Positions 22,401-37,400 of a stretch of 64,000 nt of DNA are shown one piece after another. The position numbers and the translations under genes are program-made. Source of the stretch: Watersipora subatra (taxonomy: Eukaryota > Bryozoa > Gymnolaemata > Cheilostomatida > Watersiporidae); NCBI RefSeq assembly GCF_963576615.1, contig NC_088715.1, forward strand, positions 60,857,802-60,921,801, written 5' to 3'. Numbering within the stretch: position 1 is the first letter of the stretch; every line of letters starts with the position of its first letter. The notes beneath the pieces are model-generated. The model was not told the DNA's origin and did not search any database. It worked only from the letters and a program-made list of their open reading frames with translations.

Positions 22401-25400
22401 ATAAGTAAAGTTGAGACACACAGTGCTTAAGCCTTGGCTCTCACAGATTCCTCTTAAACATGTTCATAAAATCTGAACTCTTGCTCTGCCGCTCTACAAT
22501 TCTGCATTCACAATCTGAATGATTGAATCTGTGATCATATATTATCTACTGTAAGTTGGCAAGCTTCTGTTCATATAATGAAAGCCAACAATAGATGTGA
22601 CAAAGCATAATACCACAGGAATAAATTCTTAATGATATTTATAGGCCAAGCACTCGTCAGCACAGACAGAAGCGCCAAAAGTAGGATTGAAGGCCTTTGG
22701 TTCAACAGTTTGGGCTTGGACTTGACCACAAAGCAACCTACTTGCGTGTAAGTGTGCACTTGGTATTACATGTCTAAAGAAGCATGTGTGATAACAGGTG
22801 AACAAGATCTCTCAAAGATACGTATGTGTAAAAGCAGCTAGTCAAGTAGTTTACACAATTATTATAATAATTATGATAAATAGGATATAATATATTTAAC
22901 ATAATATAAAATATAGCTATACGAGATCATTTATCATAATACAGTATAATATGAAATAGGGTAATATTTTAATATACATCATTTAACAGAAAGAAGAGTA
23001 ATATTTTGTAGCTAATATGTTATAAACATAATTTACAGTAATATAATATGTCATAATTATAAAGTAATATAATATGCAAAATTCAAATATAGAGTATGAT
23101 AAAATACAACAATCTGCTAAACATTATAATGCAATATAATACAACACAATGTAACAAAATTATTTTAGCAATAATACCACTGATAAACCAACTGTTGAAC
23201 TGTGAATAATCTAGTGCTGTTATAGCTTGCAATCTCTTTTCACCCTACTGCGCAGCGGTTCCTGTTGTGGAATCAAGTCTCTGCCTTCCTTCGTAATCAT
23301 GACTAGTAAAAAAAGAAGTATTCAAAGATTATCTCATTTTACCATGACTATTCACATCTACCATGGATTAAGCATATTTCTAAAGACTTCCATCAACTCT
23401 CAACTGCGGATATTAACAAGGAGAGTTAAACGCATTCTTCAACCTTCTTGTTTAATAGATGTTTTAACTGTCCGCAGAAGGAACTTCTGCTTTAAGTTAA
23501 ACAAAAATTTGTTGGATAATTCTTAACTGTCTCTGCTTTATACTTGTAAAATTGAATATAAGTATTTTCTTTTCAAAGACACAAAAACTTCTTCTAAGGC
23601 AAAGTTTTTTGAAAAAATAGCGTAAATTAGGAAACATTTCTTTCTAAAATGAAATAATTTCCAATAAAGTAATTTTTACTGTATTAAGAGCCTGTCTGTC
23701 TATCCAAAGCCACGATAAGAGCTTTAGTAAAAAATTGCCTCACACAGAAATCAAACCCAGATATTTGGCTTGCCCGGCAGGCATTTTATCAACTGTACCA
23801 CTCAGTCACGAAATAATAATACATATAAACATTATTGTCTGTAGTTATTACACATGGCAATCTCTCAAGGAGATCAGGAACTGTTGGCATACTAGTAATG
23901 TATAAAAAATAAAGAAGGTAACTTAAACGAATTTCATTTTCCGCATCGTCAATGAATCTCTTACTTTAACGCTATTTATATAACCTACTCGAGTTCGTTG
24001 ATAACAACCAGAGTTTAAAATAGTTTGTCAAAAATTGTTCATCCTATGGTTTTTATTAACATCATGAATTTATCTAATAAACTCTAATCAAGCGTTTGAT
24101 TGCTTTGCTTGGAGCTGAGCTAAATATGTCTGTTAATCAAGTGTGGAATGGTGGTGCAAGGCTCTGGGTAGTTTGATGAGATAATGATTAGTTGATTCTT
24201 AAAACTTATAATAACTGGGTAAACACTGATAAATCTCTCTTAGTCATTATAAAAAATAACAAGCAGGAAATCTCTCAAATATCGAGTATGATGTCTGCTT
24301 ATCTCACTGCAAGCAGAGGGTGTGAGATTTCTGCGATCATTGTTACACATACAATGGTTCTGTAATCTTGGCTGGTCATATTCAAGTCCAGTGGCATGGG
24401 AACCTTGCCGACTGCAGGTATGTCCAGTTGCAGAGAGCATTTTAAGGTTCGATATCGTTGCGGACCCCACCAGTGGGCATTTGTAGAAAAGTGAACCCGC
24501 AACATGTAGTTTGTGTGTCAGGCGTTCTGGACCACTAAGCCACACCTGCTCACTTTGTCATTATATAAAGGGTTTGTTAGTCTGTATAAAAAGTAAGTGT
24601 CAACATTGTTTGGCCAATTTCATCGACACATATGCTTCCTGCCTTTCGAAAAGGTGCCAAAAATATTTGATTAAAAAATCTGTCTGGTCCCTGAGAACCA
24701 GCCTCTCAAACACCCACCTACAGACTTTCTGATTGAATATGAAATAAACTCTGCGCAATACCGGGCTTACATTTAGTAGTTACTAAAAATAAAAGATAAA
24801 TTAATATCTTTTGAATCATTTTCATCAAATCAACTATTTTATCTGCAAATACAAGTCTAAAAACCTCGTGTATAATAAACATTAGCGAATATGTGAATAA
24901 TTATTTATTGAATCACTGTTTGTGACAACTAAGGGCAGGTGTCCGCTGGTGTCTGCTGGTGTGTGAGTGTGTGTGCGAGGCTACACTAGCAGGATAATCC
25001 ATCTAATGTCATTGCCTTTAATTCTCTTCAACCTTCAGTCCAGCAAACCTTAGTAACCTTATAAGATTAGCTTTAGCTATGACCAGGTTAGTTCCACGGA
25101 CATTCAGTTAGGTTAAACTGATTATGACCAGATGATTGGTTGATAGCGCTGATTGCTACTACTGGAGCTAGACACAGCTACTGTGTGCAGTTGATGGGAA
25201 CTCTCTGCTTTCACTGTTCGCTCACCACAGTAATCAACATTATTGGCAAAGCTAGCAATTTTGTTCAGTGTTATTTGTCAATTATGGCATAAACTCACTT
25301 TATTATCTCAGACCATACATACTACACATATTTGAGAAATAAGTTTTGTAGACTCTCTGTCTGCCACCAAAAGTATTCTCAAGAAATATAATCTATTTTT

Positions 25401-28400
25401 TAGGCACCCATTTTATCCCATCCTGTGATTGACAATAAGAGCTAGCCAACTGAATATTAAAATGTTACTAATACTTAAAAGGTCACTAATTTACTTTCCT
25501 GTCATTATGTTGATTTATGTTCACAAACAATGTTAACTTTATCAAATACTGTTGACTAATATAAAATTAATTTTTATTGGGATTTTGTCATAATATGCAG
25601 ATACTGCTACATTATGCCAAAAAAGGCTAAAACGACAAATATAATATAATTTTCAATAATGATATTTAGTTGTAGAACATCCTTAGCATTCTATTGACGT
25701 GCATATTGCCATAATTCATCCAATAAATATGTAACAAACTACAAATTAATAACAAATATGATATTTTTTTAAGCAATCCCTTAATAATGATCACCACTAT
25801 ATTTGTTTATATATAATACAGCTTCCATCTAAGGGTATAAGGTACAGCTTTATAATGTAGTTTTTCCAGTTTGCACCTCAATGAAGTATCTGCTCAAATG
25901 TATAACTTTTTACTGACACTTGTAATCATAAGCAAAATGATGTTTTTCGTTACATGCCAAAAAAACAATGAATAGACAGAAATCAGGAACTATTGAGTAA
26001 GTTAAGCAAAAGTGTTTTAAAAGTTGGTAATCTAATAGTATTGTGGAGGAGCAGGGATAATGAATTGAAGGTTGTAGTAACAGAAAGTTCATAAACTAAA
26101 ATATACCTCTAAAACAAAACATTTTACACAGTAATAGTAAGAGTTAATTTTGCATAATATTCTTTCTAGCGCACTTCGGCTAAGAATGAAAGTATTCTAG
26201 TCACACTTGATAAATGAGTTCCATCATGAACACCAGTTTGTGCCTGTCACTATCTATTGAATTACTGCAACTCTGACTGCTTGGATGGCCAGATTATAAA
26301 TGGTTAGACTTGACCTGGCAGCTTCTACACATAGTCATTTATCATTGCCAAGGTTTTTAGCAGAAATATATATGGTATTTTTTAATTTTAACTGTATCTT
26401 TTTTCCTAGCGTACAGCTGTCAAAACGTTATCAACAGAGATTTGTTCCAATGAAGTTCATATTTGCATATATTTTCATATACATATAATGATATAAAGTT
26501 AATTACACATAATTAATTAAATTAATTATGTGTTATTAATTATATATAGCATAATTAAAATATACTGGTATATAGTTATATATATAATTTATGCATAACA
26601 TACATATGGTATATACAACGTATGTATATCTATTATAATGTATAATTCATTCATTGTATAATACAATGTAGGTATATAGGTATATACATATATAGGTAGG
26701 CCTATATTATATATGTATATAAAAATATTATATATGATTATAGGTGGTAAGTAATATTTTACGTCATGAATTTATTTATGACTCGTAGTAAGCCTTGTGA
26801 TGCGTGGCACTTTTTAAATTGTTAATCAGATAGTCAGCAGGTGGGTGTTTAAGAAGCTTGTTCCACGACCAGATGGAGTTCGGTTTAGTAAACACACATA
26901 TTGTTTATCTGGACCAACAGGCAGACACACCGTGGCAAAGTGGAATTTATTAAAATAGCTTGTACTTCTTCTAATATTAAAAAATGTTTATTTTAACTTC
27001 CAAATTTCTTCACTCATAAGTTTCTGTTTTCAATATTTTTCACTCATACTAAACTGGAATTGCTATATGAACTCGAAGATTATCAGGCCTATTTTTTTGA
27101 TGCAAACCTTGAAGTGCATGCTGTGGTCCCCTCAAAAAAATCTTGAAATGCATCTATCTAACCGCTTGCTTAGTCTGGAAAAGGTGCAACGATATAGTAT
27201 AACTTTGAGACCTACTGTTTTTAGCATGTAATCATAAAAAACAGGAATGTTGACAATCTTTCTGACTCCCTTTGTTTTCTAGTCCACAGCGATTACCTTT
27301 TCAATTATTATTGTTGACAACAGTGTTAAAAACTTGATTTTAATATGTAACCCTGACTTACACTCTAAGAGTTTAGAGTGTAGCAGGTATAGAGTATGGT
27401 TAGTCTCTATGGGTATAGGGTCTAAACATATCATGGAGTATCCAATAACAATTGTTAACCCCCCCAGCTATCGACAACAAAGCTGGCTCTGTTAAACTTT
27501 TTGCAATAAGTTGTGTGATGAGCTGTGCAATTTTGTATACTGTATATATATTATATATTACTTTGTTGGCAATCATTTTATTTCAAATAGATTTATTTCC
27601 GAATTATGCCATAAACAGTAAACACTTAACATGGTGCACTGTTGACGGTACGTTGAAGGTCAACTAATCTTTCATTGTCGAGTGATAATAAAAAAGAGGC
27701 TTGAGTTACTTGATTAGTGAGTAGCAGCATTGTTGTTAGATTAAAATAAAGAGTTTGTCTATCAACCAATCACCAGATAGAAAAATGAGCTTTGGTCTGC
27801 AATCACATGACTTTATTAGAACAACTACATGTACCTTCTGAACAATTAAATTTTTTTTATTAAAATTAAAAAATTTTCAATAAATTTTTATTTAAATCTC
27901 ACCTACATCTATTACCTGCTACATAAAATATTTTTTGTATTTATTGCTATTTAAGTTAGTTTTCAATTCAAAAATTACAATATAATCATTATCACTTGAG
28001 GATTTTGACGTCAGCAGGTCGCATAGTGAGTCAATGTTCGAGATTTTAGTTGGAGTTGCGTATATAATATGGTGAATATGAGCAATATGGTAAACGAGGA
28101 GCAAACAGCAAAATAGGAATTGCTTCCTCACTGCAACTCAACTGAGTACTTCCTTGTTTTATTTACGGTTTTTACGAGTGCGTCGATAGAACTTAAACTT
28201 GAGCTGGTAGATTTAGCCTAGATTCCTACCATCATTTCAAACTATATGAATATGGGCTGGTTTTGCTATGGTATCTCCAAAACTGGCCAACCGTAAAAGT
28301 GTTTTCAAGTCTATTAAAAATGAGAATGTGTTTTCGTCTTTTCACAATCTGTAGGAATGATACTTCGTGGTAAAACTCAAGCCTCAGAACCCAGACTATA

Positions 28401-31400
28401 AATAGATGAATTTGGCATCTCTTAAACTAAATGAAGCGTGAGTGAAAATAGTTGCTTACTGAGTAAGAGGAGGCCAGAGACTGGCGTTAAGTTATTTAAC
28501 CAGGATTAGAGTTAATCTCTAAAAGATTAGTGCCTGCTGGGTTAAGGAGATACGATATGTTGCCTCGTCTTCAACTCCTACATATTCACTAAACTATACT
28601 CAGATATCATCTCAGTTACAGTCATTACATAGCTGTGGTTTAACATCCAACAAAAACTTTCGTTTAGGCTGGTACACACCATATCGCCATACGCTGATGT
28701 TAATCACACAGCACTTCAGTGATCGTCTGTGATAACAATATTCACAGTATCTCAAACCGACCCATAATTACATCAGCCATTAGTCTGTCTCATTATACAA
28801 TGGGGCTGCAGAGCGATGGAATGCTAGTACTGCAGCAACTGTTATAAAAGAAAGTATATATCGAGCAACCTGCTACGGTCAATCACTAATGCTGAAGTGG
28901 TGCACATTGCTAAGGCTGTTGGGGATGCTCGGTGAACTATCTGAAAAGTGTGACATCTGCAATCTTTTACGACAAATCCGCGTTGCCTATTCAATGTCAT
29001 TGATTTATGGTGGACATATTCTTGGCGATTAATAATCGCCAATAGAGGACAATACTGACATACGCCTATACAGCATGAACCAGCCTTTAGCGTTATTAGA
29101 TCTTTGAATTATAGTGGCTATATATATACTTATATATATACTATATAATATACTAATATAATATACTATATTATATTAGTATATAGTACTAGCCACTATA
29201 GTACATAGTATATATTATATAATATGTACTACAATGGCTACCTTATCAAATATGTTGCATGATGTTATATCCTTTAAAAGCCTTCATAGGAAATGTTTAT
29301 TTGATATCAGTAAGATTCATCATAGTGATTTTAAATTGAATGGAATTTTTAAATTGTGCACTATAATAAAACATAACCTATAGTACTATAATAATACTAT
29401 ATATATATAACATATAGTAATATAATAATATACCCATAATAAATATGGTCAATAACATAGCTAAAAAGTAGGTAAAGCAAAAAGCTTTAACGCCGTATTC
29501 GGAATAAGAAGAAATGAAGGATAACACACCAAACATACAGCATGGTAGGAAATGGTGTCATGCGACCTAAACAACTGATAATTGTAAGAATGTATGTTAT
29601 CAACAGAGACAACTAGAAATAACTCTGTGGCATATAAATTAGCACTGGCTGATTTAGTTATATTGCTAAACATCTAGTCATCATGGGAAGCAGCTGTAGC
29701 CTAGTAGTAGTATGCCTGACATGCAAATAACAGGTTGGGATTTGATTCCCAAAAAGGGCCACTGATGGTAACAAGAATGACCTCCAAACTTAAATTGCTC
29801 TCTGCAATTAGGCATGTCTCCAGTGGTTGAGGTACCCTTGCCGCTGGACTTGGACATGTTCAGCCAATATCACAAAGCCATTGTTTGTGTGACAATGGCA
29901 TTTAAAAACACCACAGCCTCTGCTTGCAGTAAGCTCAGCAGACGTCATACTCAATCTTTGAGAGCTTGTTTACATACATGCATAGTCAACGATGACTCAT
30001 GTTATTGCAGTTACTGTATGCCACACACTGGCATACAGTAACACCATCTGCTGTAGTAAATAAAATATGAAAACTTAATTTCTATTGACTAAAATATAAA
30101 TTATTAAATAAGTTCGAAAAAAAGAAGACACCGTGTGGTAGATGGTAATATTTTGGCATGGTGCTAAAATATTATATTTATTACCAAACAAATTTTTATG
30201 AAATGATATAAATAGTTACCGCTTTTAATGAAGAAAACTCTTTTGCTATTGCAAATAAAAACATGATCTTCCTCGGTAAGTAAATTTTTTGATCATAGAT
30301 TATAGAGGAAGTCGATCATGATAAATAAATGGCTACTGAGCACTCAGGTTCCATGTGAAAGACACTCTAAAAGAGTCTGAATGCTTTATTTTAATATTTA
30401 TTTTTTTGATTGTCTTTATATCTACAGATAATCATAATGAGTGAAACACATTTTTAACACTTTTTTACTCTTTCTCTTTTGCCCCATCACATTTTTGCCA
30501 ACTGTAGGGATTTAGGTTTGAAGTTGTTTAGTTTTTGAAGGTCACAAACCAATTTTTTGTTTTGTAGTCTCACACTAGTAGACTCTAGAAACAGAGCATG
30601 GGAGGCCGTCTCCGTACCCTCAATAACAAGCGAAGAGTACGAGAGACAAAGGCTAGAAGCTCTTCTAGGTGAGAATACACAGGACTATAGCCTGTGTTAT
30701 TATATATATTAATAAATCATTTAGATTATTTTATAATGAATCAATTGCCTGCCGAAGCTTAGCCTTGTGAGTGTAATAAAAGGTTTATGATGTTTATTAT
30801 AAGACATAACCAGATGATAAGTTGGTATCAAGGTTTCAAGATGCGAATTGATGTTTTCAAACAAGTTTGCAATTATATTATACACAAAATAATGAAGGCA
30901 ATTTAAATCTGATTTTCAAACATATTTAAAATAGTATTCCACATGATAAAATCTATAAATTATGTAAGTAAGCTTGCTAAGGATCACCAGCCTTCCTAAA
31001 TTGTTTTCATATCATTTAGAATAGTTTTACTTTTGCTGTATCACCCAACCCATCTAGCATCATGGGCAGTTGAGCCTCTTTAAAAACTAAAACTGATTAG
31101 TGAAACAATTTTCTTAGGACAGACTGTTGTACGTTACATTCTCCCAACAACAGAAACTTAGGATCTCGTGACTCATTAAATATCTGGACAAAGAAACACC
31201 ATGTAAGAACTAGCAAGGAAACCTGGATTCCTGCTGCTAATCACTTACACTAAGCATTGTAAAGGATTTGCAAGGACCCACCCCTTACTGCTCCACTTAA
31301 GACTAGCCGCTTTATTCGATTGTAAAAGATATAATTGTGAATAAATGTATTGTGTAATCAATGTATGTGCATATACATTGATTAATATATATAGCACGAG

Positions 31401-34400
31401 AAAGCTTCACTGTTTTCTGTGAGGCTTTCTTGTGCTCTGGTCTGTTGGTGCCAGGTGGTTTCCTTACATAGCGAGAAGTTCCACCTTTTTCTTCCGAGTT
31501 CGGCTGGTCCTCCTAGTGCAGGCCTGGTAGCTGACTGGTTCTCCTAGTGCCGGCCGGTCATTCTCTCAGCCTGGCCGGTTCTTTCTTCTCTCAGTCTGAT
31601 AGAGTCTATCGGTTTCTCTCTAAGCTTGGCCAGACCGAGCCATTTCCTTGCCAGCCGGGTGATGCTGTGGCCAGCTCTTTGGCTGCGCTCGAGGTCAGCT
31701 GGCATCCTCCACACTATGTTAGCATAATATTTCTGCTTATTACACTTTAACACAGTATCACTGAGTACCTTTTTGTAAGTAGAGTTTACACCTACTGTTA
31801 TGGGGATGACCATTACTGAGAACCTCTCTTGTCTCCATCTGATGTTAAACCTGTTTTGCTGATCTATAATTACGTGATCTTTCCGCAAAATCATAAAAAC
31901 ATTTAGAACATTTAAAAGTTCCCCAATCAAACAGGCGAGTTTAAGGGTTCTTTTTGTGCTCTAACATCTTAGTGCTCTTACATACTACTGAAGGACAGAC
32001 TTTGCAAACTCAAAAACAATGGTTTTATAATTTGGAGCCTAATATCACGCTGTTTTCTTTGATAGGTCCAGGAAACAATGCGTTTGCTAGTGATGCGCAA
32101 CAACCTGCACAAGAGACTACATCTCCTGCTGTAAATGCTGACCCTACTGAACATGTGGACGAACTGACTGGAGCCCAGCCAAATAGACAGCCAGATAAAA
32201 TCCTCAATATTCCTCTTTCCGCTGTTATGTTTGAACAGTTCAACCGAATGCCTAAAAACCGTGCTGTGCCATCTAACGAACTTCCAGGAGTCGGTGAGCC
32301 TACTCAACACGCTAGTAATACGCTAAGTCCTGATGCACAGGCTAGACTTCGGGCATCAGGTAGGCCAGCTGGAGCACAGGCTGATGTAGACTTCATGAAT
32401 CCTTTTGGCAATAATACTACTGCTCGAGACCCAGAACAGCCAAACCCTACTGCTGCACCAACCACTACAACTACCACAACTGCCTTACCCACAACGACGA
32501 CTACCACACCCACAACGACGACTACCACACCCACAACGACAACTACTACACCCACAACGACGACTACCACACCCACGACAACGACTACCACACCTACAAC
32601 AACAACCACTACTCCTAGACCAACTACAACAACATCCACAACGACTACCACCACTACTACCACCCGACCAACCACCACTAGATCAACTCAGGCGCCACGA
32701 CGCGCTACTCGACCTCCAACGACTGCTGCAACAACTGTGCGGCGGAGAACGCGGCCTCCGGTAACTACACCAACAACTACAACGCTTCCAAGAACCACAA
32801 CCACGACACAGCCAGGTTATTTTCACTTGCAGTTCTATAGTTCAGCATGTATTTAAAATGAAAATGTGTTTTACAAAGCTGTTACTTGAATATTTTTTTG
32901 TCCTACAGCCCCTCCTTTAATAAAAACATGGACTTACTCATGTACATACATAGGCCTAAAGGAGCGCTGTAAATAATTTAATCCTAAGTCAAAAGAGTAA
33001 AATAGCTACCAGTAGGTATCAATAACTATCTAAAATACTCCAATAGTTTTACTATGTACTTTTTTCATCAAACACTGACTCAGTTAGAAGTAGAGCCCAA
33101 GTTTCATAAATACCTCTACTAGTTACTGTGATAATTTTACCCTAAATTATAACAATGCCGATATCGAATCTTATTAACAGCTCTATTGGAGTTCTAGATT
33201 AGGTAAAATTGTAAAACACCATAAAATATTTTATTGAATAAAATAATTTTTATTTTTTCCCCGATTTGGGTTTTATTAATTTCCAAGCAAGTATTAGTGA
33301 AATATAAAAAATATTTATAAAATAATATTGCTACGAACTAGCATAACATGAAATGACTGATTATTTGAAACATATTTTGAGAGTTTATATAACAAACTGC
33401 CTGTCATAGAACACTTTCTCAACTAAAATATGAGATGATGGCTTTTGATGTTTGACAAAGAGCATTAGAAATAAGGTTTTGCTTGCAACTTACTTTGCCA
33501 GTTGGCCACTGAAGACTTATAACACAGTCATCAAAATTTGTGTGTTTTGCTTAAATAAAATAATGTCTTTAAACATGTGAAGCGTGCTTACATTTAAAAC
33601 TTGGAACAATGACCTATGAAGCTGTAACATGTCTGTGGTTTCTGGCTAGGAGGAAGCAGTTCAGTGTTATCTTGATTTTGCAGCAAATTTAGATCAAGGA
33701 GAAATAACCGTTGAAGGCCGAACATATGGACATCACTGCCTCAATGGAAACCTTAAGTGAGTGACCTTTGCCTACTAGCTAGCTTAGTAATATCAGACAA
33801 CACTAAGTAAAGATGAATAAGCAAGTAATGCTTCTTTTTGTTTCATCATGCTTGTGTAATCACTTTCTGACATGTCATGTGATACTTTATAATACTACAG
33901 GAGGGTCCTGATTCCACACACAGGCTGCAGATACTACATGACATTAATGAATGGCTTGCCAGGTGCTTTTAGCAGGTGTCCCGTGAGTCAACAGGTGAGC
34001 TAATGTCATGTTTCTTAACTCACTGTCTATTTGCATGGTGACCCAAGTTATGATCAGATATGGAGTTAGCTTAATTTGTATTTGAAAAGAAAATCTAGAT
34101 CATATTTTATTGTCTTATACTGCTTCAAGTTAACTGAACTTGTAGACCAAAAAACCAAAACATTAAACAAGTAAAATAGTTTCTGAACTGTTTTGAGTAG
34201 CGCCAACCTTTTATGGGTAAGTACCTACATGTATGTCTAAAGATATTAAAAATGATGTTATGATCAGAACCTATTAACCACATATTAACAAAATTTATTA
34301 ATTTAATAGACTTCATTTTTATATTAGCTTGCAAATATCTTAAATTAAGTTGTAATATACTTGCAATATAAACTTGTTTTCTTCCGGTATGAAGATATGT

Positions 34401-37400
34401 GGAACAATTTTTTAAGCTGATATTTTCTGGTATTCATTTGTGATAAGTGTAAAAACATACTTTTGATTTACAATTCTTAACATACTCTAGTTGATGATGT
34501 CATAGTGACACCTTCCCTTCTACTAATTTATGGTATAAAAATATCTTAAGAAACCGGTTGACACAAGTCTTTTTGTTTATTAGGAAGGAGCACTCTGTTT
34601 TGACCCTGTGACCTGCTCATGTACGGCCTGCTACCCTACAGTGTGCCCTCCACCACCTATAAACTCGGAAAGAAGATTTAGTGTCACAGTTTTCAACAGC
34701 CAGAGAGACCCAATTGGGGCTGTCCAAGGAGAATTTATTCCTAATGGCCGAGGAGGTATATACTATTTGTTTCTCTGTTCATACATACTAGGAGGAAAGA
34801 CAACTTCAGCAAATAATTTTTTTGGTTCATTTTATAAGTCTGTTACACTGCTAGGAACTTGTTAATAATGCTATGATACTATCTTCGAACACTAAAGCCA
34901 TGAATGGTTACAGTTTTGTTGTACATGTATTTGTAAAAAGCTCTTTTAGTGGTCAATATTTGACGTGAAGATTGAGAAGAGCTATTGCTTTGGGCAGCAT
35001 TAATTATAAAATAAAATAAAAACAAAACACTTGAAGTTTCGTGCTAGTAAAACAAAGAAAGCTTTCTTTATGATGACCTTATTTAGATCTACTTGCTTAT
35101 GTTATCTAATTAGTTATATGGTTGTCTCAGCTTTCATTTTTGACAATAAATGAAAACTATTTAACTGTCGGATTGTTTTGAAAAGTCACCTGCAAAGTGC
35201 ATAACTAGAATTGACAAATTTGTCTAAGAAAATTTAGAACTTGACACAAACCAAATTATTATATCTCTAAACATAATTGTTACAAGTCCTGACTTTTAGC
35301 ACCCTCAAATTCTGAACGAAGCTTCTTTGCTTTACACCAACTTTTTTCCTACCTAAAAATTCTTCTAAGAAGTCTAACCTGAGCACATTTTATTTCTATT
35401 CGAAAATACCTTTACACACTGAAAAGATAGACAGAAAGCTATTCCTGTTGTCACCGTTAGCCGACCTTGCGTTATCTTTTAGCATGCCAAAAGAAAATGC
35501 TGATCATGTGAATTAGTAATTAATTGATAACTGGAGAACATTTAACTGTTCCATGTTGAAAGAACAACAGCCATTACAAATTTATTGTATTAGTTCCTGT
35601 AAAATTAAAATTCTACCATAATATTGCACAGATTGTGCTTATTTTTCAACTAAAATAACTTCCTTGAATAAAAAATGATATTTTTAGTGGAATACCAAGA
35701 TAATAAATTTATATCTATTTGTATATAAGCCTACAGTTAGTTTTATGCAATCAGCCGGTGTGGTAAATATATACTGTAGATTTATATGTTCGCAGTATAT
35801 ATGTTTATAAGACCATGAATATAGTTCACCAAATCACCAAAAGTAAGATAATTAATGATGTTGTGGATTGCTTATCCTTTCTTACATTTTTCTTCCTTGT
35901 TATATTACTGATTGGAGTTTTTTTAATTTAATTTTATTGGAAGACTTAAAAGCCTATACCAATGGTTAAAACAGTTATACATGTCTGTCAGTCTTCCATT
36001 CAGCCACTACAGTCAGTTTCGTAAGCTATTACAGTCAACCGCCTGATGATTTTCCACGACAAGTTATGAAACTGGTAGTAGATAAGGAATAGAAGGATAA
36101 TCTTAAATGGTTTCAATAACTGTTGTATTAATTGTACTAATTATTTTAGTCTTACCCTTGACTTGAATATTTGTTAGGAATTTGTAAGATGATAATTATT
36201 TTTGTGCATTGCTTATTCTTTCTTACGCTTGTCTTGTTTGTTATATTAATAACATATTATACTATTATGTATATTATTATGTTAGCTTATTGGATTGTGC
36301 TTTTCCGTGACATAATCATGTTGGAAAGTTTAAAAAGTTTATGTCAGGCTGGCAGAGCATCACTTGCTCTGATAAATAAGAATAAGGAGATTGTACAGTC
36401 TTCCAGGTGTCCGACACATAAGTATAATTACAGTCTGCTGTGGAGTTTTAACCTATAACTAAGCTTAGAGAAAATAATGAAAAGTAATTTCTGCATAAAC
36501 GCAAATGTTTGTTTTTTAGGCTACAACGAGAACATACAAATAAATGGCATAATTGATCCCGGCTATCTACCCCTGAGAAACCCGGATGGTTCCATTCAGA
36601 CCACTGCATCTCCTGCAACATTTAGACGCAACAACAATGGCAATAATAGACGCGGTAAGTGAATCATTTGTGTTATATAATTGATAACTGATTTGCTTAT
36701 AATAGGATTTATTGACTGCTTTAAAGTGAAAACATATAGACTTTGAGTAAATAAAAATTGTCATGCAAGTTTTGAGTGACTATTTTACAAAAATGACATT
36801 TGTGAGAACAACACCAAATGCTGAAATCATTTTTTAAAATAACACTCGAAGCAAAAAAGTGTGAAGTATTGAACTGATATAACCGTCTTTTTGCCAGATT
36901 CAGGGCTAACAAATTAGAACACATGCTATAGTAAAATATATTTTATTATAATTTAACAGCAAGAACACAAATGTTTTACTCATGCTTTGGGTAAAGAGCG
37001 ATGTTATAGTACAAAGGGAATAACTGTATGAAGTTTCTCATGATATTGATGTGCTTTTTGTCTAATTTCGACTGTTTATGAACTAAACAAATAAAATAGA
37101 AATGTTCATTTGCGCAAAAGCTAGTCACCAGATAAAATTATAAATGAATTTTTGATTAATGACGTATTCCAGCTACCTTTGCTTTTAGCTCCAGAACTGT
37201 TTTTTGTAACAGTTCAGATTTTTTGTCAGCAGCAGAGTTCAACAATAACAATCTTGCTTAGAATAGAAGACAGAGTTCTGTACGGTTGGTTGTTATTAGA
37301 ATTATTCTGTTTGCAGGACCAACAAGAACTAGAGGAAACAATGGTCGGAGTCGCAATAACCAAAACCAGCCATTCGGTTTAGAGAGTCTTCTTGGATTTC

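Noticed and set aside
27452..27550. Possible extra exon of the mucin-like gene after a CCCCCCCAG acceptor
   Set aside because: The phase would fit at the acceptor, but no convincing donor follows and the peptide turns into an AT-rich hydrophobic run.
31544..31930. 128-codon minus-strand frame
   Set aside because: It covers the degenerate GC-richer repeat within an intron and has no recognisable domain or splice partners.
32304..32764. Overlapping frames in the Thr-rich exon (Val-rich minus frame, Pro/Leu/Gln-rich plus frame)
   Set aside because: By-products of the ACA/ACC codon repeats of the real exon 4.
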